The translations under genes were made by a program, and so were the position numbers. Under the pieces are notes generated by a model. It saw only the letters and a program-made list of their open reading frames with translations, was not told the origin of the DNA and did no database searches. Positions 32,111 through 41,555 of a DNA stretch of 64,000 nt are shown here, in pieces (positions within the stretch are counted from its first letter, which is position 1; each line of letters opens with the position of its first letter). Source of the stretch: Echria macrotheca (lineage: Eukaryota; Ascomycota; Sordariomycetes; Sordariales; Schizotheciaceae); the NCBI GenBank assembly GCA_030411725.1, contig MU839847.1, forward strand, positions 354,935-418,934. The letters are read 5' to 3'.

Positions 32111-33817
32111 ATGGCTTCCGAGACCGAAAACCCAAAGGACGCTGCGCTCGCCGAGCAGGGCCAGGCTGTCACCGTCGAAGCCAAGGACGGCGCCGGCAGC
32201 TCCGCTTCGTCACAGCTCGTCACCGATGGCTCGGTGCTGTCGCCGCAGCCGTCGACGAGCCCCGATGATCCGCTCAACTGGTCGTGGGCCAAGAAACACT
32301 CGGTTCTGCTGGCCCTCATCCCGGGTTCCATGCTCAGCGACTGGTATGCTGTTCGGGTCTAGACCGGAGGATGTGGCTGACCAAGATTACAGGGCATTGA
32401 CTTGGGGAACCGTCGTCTTTGAGCTGCAAGCTCCGGAGTGGTACGTCGTCGAGCTCGTCTGGGGATAAGGCGGCGCTAACATGCGGCATAGGAACATGAC
32501 GGTCGAAGCCGTGGCTCAGTCGGTCAGCCCCGGCATCTTCATGCAGGGTCCGGGTGGTCTCCTCTCGGTGCCGCTCTGCCAGCGCTATGGTCGGTATGTC
32601 TCTTCTAAGCCTTACACATCTGCGACATGGCATCTGACAAAGCAAGCCTCCCCGTGCTGTTCTGGTCCCAGCTCCTCTCCCTCGCCTTCACCATCGGCGC
32701 GACCTTCGCCCCCGACTACGCCTCTTTCACGGCCATGCGCACGCTGCAGGGCTTCTTCGGCGCCGCCCCGCAGGTCATCGGCCTGTCCATCGTGCACGAC
32801 ATGTTCTTCTTCCACGAGCGCGCGCGCAAGGTCAACATCTGGGCGGCGTCCTTCCTGATCGGCCCCTATCTGGGCCCGTTCATCTCAAGTCTGTTGTTGC
32901 AGCACCTCGGCTGGCGCCCCGACTTTGGCGTCCTTGCCGGATTCTACGGTTTCAGCCTGCTGATGGTCATCGTCTTTGGTGACGAGACCCTCTTCGACCG
33001 GACCAACCTGGAGAAGCGCGAGACTTCTGAGTCAGCCGTGACCGGAACGCGCCGCTCCTTCTCCGTCGCCGGGCATGTGTCGCGGCTGCTCGGCATCGAG
33101 GGCTTCCGCACCAGTGCCGGTCGTCCGGGCTTGTGGACCGTCTTCTCGCACCAGCTGCTGCTCCTGACGCGGCCGTACCTGTTCCTCCCCACCGCGCTGT
33201 TCATCATGCCCATCACAATGTGGACCATCGGCATGGTGTCGACCATTTCGCAGTTCGTGCTGCCGCCGCCCATTGCCGGCGGATACGGCTTTAGTCTGAT
33301 CGCCTTCTCGATGCTGTACTTCGCGCCGATGATTGGCACGCTGGTCGCCGAGGCCTGGGGCCACTGGTTCAACGACTTCCTGGCACGTCGCTTCATGGGC
33401 CGCTACAGCCTCGAGTCCCGCCTGTTTGCCGTGTACCCGGCCGTTTTGGTTGGCGCTGCTGGATTGATCGTCTTCGGCCAGACACTGCAGCATCATCTTT
33501 CGTGGGTTGGCTTGGCTTTTGGCTGGGGCATGCTGTGCTTCTGCACGCTCGCCAACATGACGGCCATCTCGGCGTACCTGCTGGACTGTCTGCCCGACCA
33601 CGCTGCCCTCACCGGTGCTTGGCTCAACTTCTGGCGTGTCATTGGCGGGTTCACCGTCACCTACTTCCAGATCCAGTGGGTGGTGCGGAATGGACCGGGC
33701 ATCAGCTTCGGATGCCAGGCTGTCGTGATTGTCGGCGCTGCCTTTGCTGTGGTTGCCACGCAGGTCTATGGCAAGAAGTGGCGGGCCAAGTTCCCGGCGC
33801 CTGCGCCTGAGAACTAG
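32111..33817 (+). CDS. Major facilitator superfamily transporter (517 aa)
   Basis: Four exons, 32111-32343, 32393-32440, 32492-32593 and 32647-33817; each join restores Trp, Trp and Arg codons in frame. The hydrophilic N-terminal tail of about 55 residues ends with the DHA-type signature DDPLNWSWAKKH. Twelve hydrophobic segments follow. The loop 2-3 motif is present as GGLLSVPLCQRYGRLPVLFW, and RTLQGFFGAAPQVIGLSIVHDMFF is the conserved segment 4-5 region. These features mark fungal DHA1-like proton antiporters and related carriers. The substrate is unknown; the neighbouring P450 and SDR genes would be consistent with export of a metabolite. It is convergent with the HET gene, stops 140 bp apart. 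Confidence 0.93.
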
Positions 33818-33957
33818 AGGTGCTGCGTGCATCGACGTTATGAGATGAACTTCTCCCCCGACTGTACGGAATAGTCTAGTTATATACCCGAGCGACAATA
33901 CCTTATCCATACCCTCAAGCAATGAATATCGCTGCCAGTTGGCAGACGCTTCGCTCC

Positions 33958-36318
33958 CTACTCGATCTGTATTTCCTCCTCTTTGAAGTATGTGTTCATC
34001 CCGTCCGCAATATCAAGAGGGAAGTGCGTTCTTCCCGAATCATCCCAGGCCAGCCCAACACGAGTGTATGCCGTTGGGTCAGTGACACCGAAGCCTTTTC
34101 TCAAGACCAAACATATCAGCGCCTGAGGACGCTCCACCCTCCAAGCTATAGCGAAGAGATGTATTTCATCGCCCACTGCCACCTCAGCGTATGTCGTAGA
34201 CTCGTCGTCCCGACAAAACCGCAGTCTCAGCGCTTTCTGCCCATGTTCATGTTCATGTTCCTCATCCATATCACCAGCCCGTCGTCCGCCGGGTACGAAT
34301 TCGAGATATCTGTGGTTGCAATACTCCATCAACCCCCTCGCCACCGGCCCACGCAGCGTGACGGACCCAGTGGCCGGACCGTACGGATTGGCCGTCAACA
34401 AGACGAGATCAAACCGCCGAACCACCGCCCATTCATAATCATGCTCGAACGAGGCAAGGAGCAAGTTACTCCTGTCGAGAATCGGTCCCTTCATCGAAGC
34501 CCAGGACCAACTGGGCGCGTATCCCCGCCGGCGGCGTCGCGACAACACCAAATCATGCGAAGCGCGGTCCTTCCTCGGCGTAGGCGTAGTCCACAACATC
34601 TGCCTTAGGAACTGCGACTTCCAAATCCCACAGGCATAGTCATCCTCTCTCCTACCGAGTTGCTGCTGTTGCGCCCCGGCAATCCCAGACAGCGCAGGGA
34701 GCGTATCATCCTCGCGGGAGAGTTTCCTCCGAGTAAACTGCTCGACCAGACTCAGCCATTTATTATTAGCGCCGCCGCCGCTGTTGCTGTTACTGCTGCT
34801 GTTCGTGATGGTAGCAAGCTGTTGCTGATGATGATGATGATCATGATGATCCACGTCGTCGTCGTCGTCGTCCCCCCAACCCCACCAAACGCGCCGCGCC
34901 CAGAAGCGCTCCCACTCTTCCCGGTCGACGACGGGCGAGCACTCGCACTGCACGCCGGTGCGGCACTCAAAGGCCATCTCGGCCGCCGTGTAGTGCAGGA
35001 TGCGCCGGCTGAGGAAGCGCTCTTGGAAACACCACGCGCGGTCTTCGAGGATTGTTCCCTTGTCGGCGTCGTAGCCTGGCGTGCTGTGGGCGACGCGGGG
35101 GAAGTCGCGGCGGATGGGTTGGGGGATCGTTGTTGGGGTTGCCAGTTTTCTCGCGAATACGCGCTTTTTTTGGTCGGAATCGTTTTCTTTCCGTGCTGTG
35201 CCGGGATAGAAAATCTCGACAGATGGATAGGCCGTTTCACCGCGCGGCTTGAGAAAGCCCACGTCGGCATCCTTGGCGTCGTCGGCGGCTACGGTCAGCA
35301 CGGCGTTGGAGTAGACGGCTGCCATGCGGGATGATTCGAGCGCCCAGTCGTTGGTGTCGTCTTGGATTATGCAGAGGCTGTCGATCCAGACCGAGGGGAT
35401 TTCGAGGAACCGAGCGAGCATGACCGCGTCCCGGAAGGTCTTGGGGAAGTCATCCAGGGAGATTCCGTCGAGGCGAGCGCCGAGTGAGTGCTGTTCTGTG
35501 GTGAGAGGACGGTGGTCGCCCCAGGCGTGGCTGAGGGCGACGTACTCGCCGCGCTCGTCGGGTCCGGTCAGTCGCAGGCGTGCGAAGTCGTCGTCCTTGT
35601 GGCCTACTTCGATGACGCGTGTGGGTAATAGCGGTGGTAGTTGATCCTTTCGCGAGCAGCGAGAGTGGGAGGCGAGACAGTCTTGTAGCCACGAGGAAGC
35701 GAGGCGCATGCAGGCTTCTGAAGACGAGTCGGGTGCCACTGTGTGGCAGAGATGGGTACCGATCAGGCCCCAGGGTGATGTCGAGTCCGGTGGTGTGTAC
35801 AGCTCGACTCGGACGCGAGGGCCGAATCCTAAGAGTTCGTTTGATAGGCTTCGGGATATCCATTTCATTTGCAGTGGGAACAGGTAATCGTTGTCGACCG
35901 ACCTCGCTCCTCGCTCAAAGAGATGGCCTTGCAGCACTGGCTCGATTTTGATGGAGACTCGAGGCCGCTCGGTGTGGTTCTGGAAAGCGTTGAAGACTTC
36001 CAGGATCACGAAACATGATGGACATCCCGGGGAGGGTGGCGTGGACCATGTGAGTGGCTTTGGTAAGATTGAACAACGGTTGCAGAGGGCGACTCCGATT
36101 TCGGCTGCTTGGTGAATATCTTCAATGCTTTCGCTGGCCATTACCTTTGGGAGAGAGCACCTGTCGGTGAGTGGGACCTTGTTGCTGCCGACGTTTTGGG
36201 CGGATCTGAACAATCGGGGCTCGAGACATGCATGTGGTTGGCGCCCAGAAGTGGGAAACCTCTGCAGATGCCGGGAAATCCGGAGCATTGTCGGACAGTT
36301 GAGTTCCATTAGATACAC
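33958..36318 (-). CDS. HET-domain (heterokaryon incompatibility) protein (up to 786 aa)
   Basis: One uninterrupted frame of 786 codons. The ATG at 36141 (MASESIEDIHQAAE, residue 60) is the more likely start, since the first 59 residues look unlike the family. Residues 79-102 hold two CxxC pairs, the small zinc-finger-like N-terminal element common in these proteins. The HET domain covers about residues 258-430, with YVALSHAWGDHRPL, FRDAVMLARFLEIPSVWIDSLCIIQDDTNDW and the S-x-M-x-x-V-Y-S-N-A motif. YAPSWSWAS is the usual C-terminal signature. Between them is a low-complexity insert of Asp, His, Gln, Asn and Ser (about residues 485-520). HET proteins trigger cell death after fusion of unlike strains; the partner gene is not known. 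Confidence 0.92.
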   Translation of the reverse strand: MYLMELNCPTMLRISRHLQRFPTSGRQPHACLEPRLFRSAQNVGSNKVPLTDRCSLPKVMASESIEDIHQAAEIGVALCNRCSILPKPLTWSTPPSPGCPSCFVILEVFNAFQNHTERPRVSIKIEPVLQGHLFERGARSVDNDYLFPLQMKWISRSLSNELLGFGPRVRVELYTPPDSTSPWGLIGTHLCHTVAPDSSSEACMRLASSWLQDCLASHSRCSRKDQLPPLLPTRVIEVGHKDDDFARLRLTGPDERGEYVALSHAWGDHRPLTTEQHSLGARLDGISLDDFPKTFRDAVMLARFLEIPSVWIDSLCIIQDDTNDWALESSRMAAVYSNAVLTVAADDAKDADVGFLKPRGETAYPSVEIFYPGTARKENDSDQKKRVFARKLATPTTIPQPIRRDFPRVAHSTPGYDADKGTILEDRAWCFQERFLSRRILHYTAAEMAFECRTGVQCECSPVVDREEWERFWARRVWWGWGDDDDDDVDHHDHHHHQQQLATITNSSSNSNSGGGANNKWLSLVEQFTRRKLSREDDTLPALSGIAGAQQQQLGRREDDYACGIWKSQFLRQMLWTTPTPRKDRASHDLVLSRRRRRGYAPSWSWASMKGPILDRSNLLLASFEHDYEWAVVRRFDLVLLTANPYGPATGSVTLRGPVARGLMEYCNHRYLEFVPGGRRAGDMDEEHEHEHGQKALRLRFCRDDESTTYAEVAVGDEIHLFAIAWRVERPQALICLVLRKGFGVTDPTAYTRVGLAWDDSGRTHFPLDIADGMNTYFKEEEIQIE

Positions 36319-36757
36319 CCCTGGGGTGAGAAATTCTCTCCTTTTTCCTCATCTGCAGAGATCTCCAACTGTAACTCTCCGAAGCATTGTTTAGGTACTC
36401 GGTACGACGAAGATGATTTTACCCGGTTTTAAACCACTGTCATCTTACTATCAATACTATCAACTAGGTACGGACCAGGAGGGAGACATGGCCATCTGAT
36501 TGAATGGTAGAATATTCACAAGAAAACAACATCCGCTACGGTAAAACAACATCCGCTACGGTAAAACAACATCCGCTACGGTGGCAGCCAGCACTACAGT
36601 CTGATCCACATCCAAGTGCAGAGACAAATGTTGGGACGGAAATACAGATGAGGCAGCTAGGAGAGACCAGAGCAAGTTCAGTCAATCTCTCAGAGATCAA
36701 GATGGTCTCGAATACTACTTCCGGACAGGCTCATACTTCGCAGCGTCACTGGCAACC
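36319..36757. other. Intergenic with a minisatellite
   Basis: Upstream region of the HET gene and downstream region of the molybdoenzyme gene. It contains a 3 x 20-bp tandem repeat. Confidence 0.6.
36523..36582. repeat. Tandem repeat, three 20-bp units
   Basis: Three perfect consecutive copies of aaaacaacatccgctacggt (36523-36542, 36543-36562, 36563-36582). A variable-number minisatellite candidate, about 205-440 bp from the HET start. Confidence 0.92.
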
Positions 36758-38466
36758 TCACTCGAGAGGATCGCGCCACGCCCTCCGCTCCATCTCCGCC
36801 TCGTACTCCTCATCCGTCTCCAGATCGAAATGCAGCGGCAGTGTAATCGGCAGAATCGACTCGCCCCGCTCCTCAATCTGCTTCAGCCTCGCCGCCGTCG
36901 TCGGCCTCGACCTGTTGATGCTATAAATCTTGACGCGGTGCGCCGACGAGGTGACGTGCAGATCCCAGTTCCTATACTCGTCGTCAACTTCCAGTTCATT
37001 ATTTCTGATCAGAGTCAAGAATCACTTACCAAGCACTCCGCACAAAGGTCGGCTGCGTGTTCATCGCATTATCCCACGTCCGCACGCAAAACTCAAGCCA
37101 CCCCTCGGCATCGACCGGCAAGTCCATCTTCCACGTCCGCCACGCGTGGTAGTACTTGGTACTCATATTCTGGTACGGCACCTCATACCAGACCGACCCG
37201 CCATCCCCGCTAACCTCAACCCGGACAGGCCAGTGCCCGCCGCCAGAATACGCCCATCCGGCCAGCGAGATCTTGCCGTCGTGGATGATCTGGTCCATAT
37301 CCTTGGGCGAGATAATCGCCGAGCTGACGGGCATATCCTGGATGGAGAAGCCGTTGCTGTACTTTGCGTTCTGCTTGCCGATCTGCGGCGTATAGTACAA
37401 ATACTCCTTGCGCTGCACCGGCGCCGCGCTCGGCCGCGTGATGGCGCGCACCTCGTACAGCCACTTGGTGCTGCGGGCGCCGATGTAGCCGTACACGAGC
37501 GCGCGCAGCGGGTACCCGTGGATTTTCGGGAGGGGCTGCCCGTTCATCTCCCACGCGAGCAGGACCTCGTTCACCTTCACCTTGCGCCACGGCACGCTGA
37601 CGACGTAGTTGTACACCTGGCCCTTCTTGAAGTACGTGTCGGCCCCGAAGAACTCGATGTTGTCGGCGCCGTCTTTCAGGCCGCCGCAGGCCTTGATGAC
37701 TTTTTTGAGGGACACGCCCGTCCAGCGCGCCGTGCTGATGGCGCCCTCGCCCCAGGGCGCGTTGATCAGCTCGTCGCCGTCGCCGGGGTACTCGTGGATC
37801 TGCTCGATGCGGCGCGTGCCCGAGCATTGGAGCGTCACGATGTTGGTCTGGCGGGGGAACACTTTTTCGTCCTGCAGCTCGGCTAGGGTAAAGCGGCGCG
37901 GGTTGTTGACGGCGCCCGTGATGTCGAGGGTAAACGCGTCGGCGTCGATGTCGGGGATGCCGCCGTGGTTGCGCACAAAGTGGTCCTTGTTGTCGGTGAG
38001 TTCCTTGCTGATCAGGCGTTCCTGGTTGGGTCAGTGCTTGCTCTTGATATTTGTTGGGATGGCGTACACCAGGCGCTTCGCCGTTGTAGGGAAACTGCAG
38101 CACGTGGATCATGTCCTCGGCCTTTTCTTTCAGCACGGTTTCCCAGCTGAACTGCGGCATGTAACCCAGTCCGCAGGCATAGTGGTATTGCTTCCAGCGC
38201 TCGCCCGTCAAGACGGGGTTGGTCTTGGGCAGCGGCACCAGCTGGAACTCGGGCGGCTGGGAGGGTCATCAGCGTCGACCGAGTGGACAGATGGCAAAAC
38301 CCACGTCGGGAAAGTCATATCTCTTGAGGATCTCCGCGACCTGCTTCTTCTTCTCGGGGTACTTCTCCCACTCGATGTAGCCCCTCCATCCTACTCTCTC
38401 CTCGGCGAAATGGGGGATCTCGCCCTTGGGCCGGAACGGGGGAGCATTCGGTTCAGCGGGTGCCAT
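36758..38466 (-). CDS. Sulfite-oxidase-family molybdopterin oxidoreductase (518 aa)
   Basis: Four exons, 38305-38466, 38068-38256, 37030-38021 and 36758-36971 (donors GTGGGT, GTACGC and GTAAGT). The joins give DFPDPPEFQLVPLPKTNPV, APGERLISKEL and VRSAWNWDLHV. The molybdenum ligand Cys183 lies in IVTLQCSGTRR. Residues RNHGGIPDIDAD, WTGVSLKKVI and LVYGYIGARSTKWL are typical of the Mo-pterin domain, and the C-terminal dimerisation domain includes GWAYSGGG and VRTWDNAMNTQP. There is no cytochrome b5 domain and no obvious mitochondrial or peroxisomal signal, so it matches the fungal/plant-type short enzymes rather than nitrate reductase. Expected reaction: sulfite to sulfate, or oxidation of a related substrate. 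Exon 1 keeps the fungal N-terminal helix WRGYIEWEKYPEKK. Confidence 0.93.
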
Positions 38467-39329
38467 TGTCGCTTGTGCAGGGATCCGAAATGGTGAGATG
38501 CCACGGAGACGAGGGAAACAGCTAAATTCGTACGGCTTTTATGTCTCCCACGGCCGGATCCCGGGACATCCATGCCGTCATCACGCGTCATATACTAGAG
38601 GGTATATGGTTAGCCAACCACATGTTCGCGATCTCGTCTAGATAGTGGCGCTTATTCACTGACCATAGTTCGATGGGACGCTTACTCACAATGTTGCATG
38701 TCGGAACATGTTGTTACTGCTCGAGCCTGGGCTCCGGGGATAGTCCGGGACGGATCAAAGGGCCGAGGTATGCCGGGCCAATAGGGACAGTCCGGATCTC
38801 GATTGCTTATCGATCCCGTCTTGAGTTTATCTTGGCTCTCGGTCTTTCTTTCTGACGGGGACCCCTTCATTGGGGAGTGATGTGGAAGAATTGGAAAGAA
38901 GGGTTGCCGGGGTGTGTTGGGGGAAAGGAACTCAGCTGGAGCCAGCTGCCGGACAGCTGTGAGCGCGAAACGGGACCGACAGGTAAACAAACCATCGCGG
39001 CCTCGGAACCGTGGGTGGATCGACATACGAAAGACGCGAGGAGCTCAAGAGTGAACAAGGAAATGAACAAGATCCGAAACATGGCGGTGGCGGAAACAGA
39101 CTACTAAAGCGCGCGAAGAATGCATTGTGAAGATCAACACCGAATGCCGGATTACGTGATCCAGATGCTGAAGTCTTCGATCCACACCGCTTCCGATTCC
39201 CGGAGAGAACATGAACCCTGATGACCCTGTTTCAACTTTCAAGAAACCACGCTCACAAAGAAACTTCTCAACGTCCCCGCCGCACTTCTGAGAATAAATA
39301 AAATCTCACAACTCCCTCGGCGATCAAAC
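38467..39329. other. Divergent intergenic region, molybdoenzyme (minus) and thioesterase (plus)
   Basis: 863 bp of shared upstream sequence without coding signal. An AATAAATAAAA stretch just before 39330 may be a core-promoter element of the thioesterase gene. Confidence 0.5.
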
Positions 39330-39818
39330 ATGGCATCAGACCCCACATTCACAACAGACGCGGCCATCCTCGAGCACGTAACAAGCTACCACGCAACCCG
39401 CTGCGCCGCCTCGCCCATCTACGCCTTCCTCCTCGGCACGCCCTCGTCCCCGCAGATTCGATTCCTACAAGCCTCCAAGGGCGTCTTCGTCGCGCGCCTG
39501 ACCCTCGCGCCGCACCATCTCAACTCGGCCGGCGGCCTGCACGGGTCCGTCTCGGCGACCATCGTGGACTGGGCCGGCGGGCTGGCGATTGCGGCGTGGG
39601 ACCTGCGGACGGCTACCGGTGTGAGCGTGGATATCAATATCTCGTATCTGTCGACGGCGCGGCTCGGGGAGGAGGTTGAGATTGAGGGGAGGGTCGAGCG
39701 GGTGGGCGCGAATTTGGCGTTTACCGAGGTGCGCATTTGGAAGGTCGGGGTGGATGGGGGACGGGGGGCCGTGGTTATTTCGGGAAGGCATACTAAGTTT
39801 GTGAGGAGTAAGAGTTAG
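39330..39818 (+). CDS. Hotdog-fold thioesterase, PaaI/ACOT13-like (162 aa)
   Basis: Single exon. The hotdog helix carries LNSAGGLHGSVSATIVDWAGGLAI, in which the G-G-x-x-H-G motif (here AGGLHGS) and the Asp about nine residues later are the active-site features of PaaI-type acyl-CoA thioesterases. The following strand VSVDINISYLSTARLGEEVEIEGRV is also characteristic. Cytosolic or mitochondrial; no clear targeting peptide. Expected reaction is hydrolysis of acyl-CoA esters. The coding strand turns from C-rich to G-rich around codon 70. Confidence 0.92.
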   Translation: MASDPTFTTDAAILEHVTSYHATRCAASPIYAFLLGTPSSPQIRFLQASKGVFVARLTLAPHHLNSAGGLHGSVSATIVDWAGGLAIAAWDLRTATGVSVDINISYLSTARLGEEVEIEGRVERVGANLAFTEVRIWKVGVDGGRGAVVISGRHTKFVRSKS

Positions 39819-40293
39819 CGGGTGGTTTAATGGATGGAGGGGGGATGGTTTGGCGTGAGGTGGGTGGTGGTCATCGGATGGATGGGAATCCGCTGTCGCG
39901 GTGGTGGGTGAAGCTAGCCGTGGTGGCTGGATGGTTGGGACGGTGCCCTTGAGTGTCGCAGGCATCAGTAAAAGTCACTTCAAGTCGTTAAAGTCGACGG
40001 TTCATGATGGGAATCGCATGAGCTACCAAAAAGCCTCGTGGGCACAAGATGCGACATCCAGCCTGAGGCTACCGCCAACGCCTGCTCCATGATTTCATTC
40101 CCATACTCCAGATCCACCAAAACCGACCGTCAGACAAAGTGTTCCACGCCAACCAATGTTCCAGATGACAAAATGTGATCCTGATGCCTGTGACGTAGAC
40201 CGTCTACAAATGACCCAAGCCCAAAGGTCCAACGCCTACTGAATCCAGTCCACCTCGCAGATCGTCCCAGTATATTTCACTTCCATCAACTGG
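39819..40293. other. Intergenic between convergent genes
   Basis: 475 bp holding the 3' ends of the thioesterase (plus) and the HTH-like gene (minus). G-rich just after the thioesterase stop. No gene. Confidence 0.5.
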
Positions 40294-40890
40294 CTAGTAG
40301 AGGCTGTTGTACCCGTCGCTCTGCGAGACCCACGCACTGGTCTCAGCGGTCTGGGGCACATTCTCATCGCCAAAACCACCGTCCGCAGCCATGTCAGCCA
40401 TGGGGACCCCGGTGGGCAGAGGAGTGCGGGCCTCCAGGGTGGCAGTGTGCGCGTCGCCATCACCAGGAAGCGGCACGTCCTGGGCAGCGGGCAGCGTCTT
40501 CTTGCGCGGCGTCGCTTTAGCCTTCTTGGTCGGTGTGTCGGGATCGCCATTGGCGGCGGCGGTAGACTTGCGCTTAATGGGGCCGGTGCTGGGATTGCCA
40601 GCGCGTAGGAGCAGTTTGCGGCGCAACTCAGCCCAGCGGTTGGCGACCGTCTTGCGCTGAATGCCCAGCCTCTGAGCCATCGTCTCGTAGTTGACCTGGA
40701 GCAGAGATGGTTAGTGCGATGGAAAGGGCGGTAGGATGGGATCGTCTACATCGTTGAAGTCCTCGATATCCTTTACATGGCTGGTGAGCGCGGCCTCCAT
40801 CAGGCGCAGCTCACTGTCGGTCAGAGGGAACGGCTCGGTCTCCTCTGAAGGATTGCCGGGGTCGGCTGCCTTGATCGGGGTGCGAGGCAT
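40294..40890 (-). CDS. Small HTH/Myb-like nuclear protein (180 aa)
   Basis: Two exons, 40750-40890 and 40294-40695, with a GTAGAC donor, CTAAC branch site and CAG acceptor, joined in phase 0. Residues 24-75 form three predicted helices: LTDSELRLMEAALTSH, then FNDVNYETMAQRLG, then IQRKTVANRWAELRRKLL. This resembles the SANT/Myb-like helix-turn-helix found in many short fungal proteins of unknown function. The rest is a Lys/Arg- and Pro-rich tail with KRK and KKAKATPRKK, good candidates for a nuclear localisation signal. It is probably a DNA- or chromatin-binding protein. Introns splitting the HTH at this place are common in the family. Confidence 0.78.
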
Positions 40891-41555
40891 GATGATTGCT
40901 TTGTTTGTATGGTGCGATGAAAGAAGGTACAGAAGGTTTTGTTGTGTTGTGAGGTGCGATCGAAGAGATTTGCGACCGAAAAGAAAGGAAGTGGTGTTTG
41001 TGGAAAGAAACACAACGTTGTTTTGTGGGAAAGGGAGGGAAGGAAAGGGCAGGGGAGAGATTGTTGTGGGCAAACAAAATCGCGTGGCACCGATAACTAT
41101 GCCTGCGCGCGGATTCCGTCGAGATCTCAGGCTTTCCGTCAGGAATTGTCGAGGCAAGCAAATAGGCAGCCCTCGCTGTGAGTTTGTGTGCCCTACTTCG
41201 TGTCGCGAGTTCTTTCCCGGTCTATCGCGTGTTCTTTCCGCGTCTGGAAGCCATGTTCCATCTTGTGTGTTGCGTGTTGAAGCCTGAGGACACTGGATCT
41301 AAAGACCTTGGGAATCCCTTAAGAAGAGATGCTTCATAAGAAAGGGTTGGAGGTGCCAGGCGCAGTCAGTGGCTCGAATTGACCTGGGCTTCCATCCCAT
41401 CTTCCAACCCCCACAGGACTCGGAACAGTCGTCCCACTTTCTTCCGCAATGTTCCAGATAAGATGAAGCACACCAATGCAATTTGAGCTCTCTTCCTAAA
41501 CTTTGCAACTTCTGTCTCAGTTTGGCGCTCCTGGAGTTTACATCAGTGAAGTATG
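40891..41555. other. Intergenic, no gene seen
   Basis: Upstream region of the HTH-like gene (purine-rich on the plus strand, with many GGAAAG/GAAAGG runs near 40980-41050) and 3' region of the second P450. No coding signal. Confidence 0.5.
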
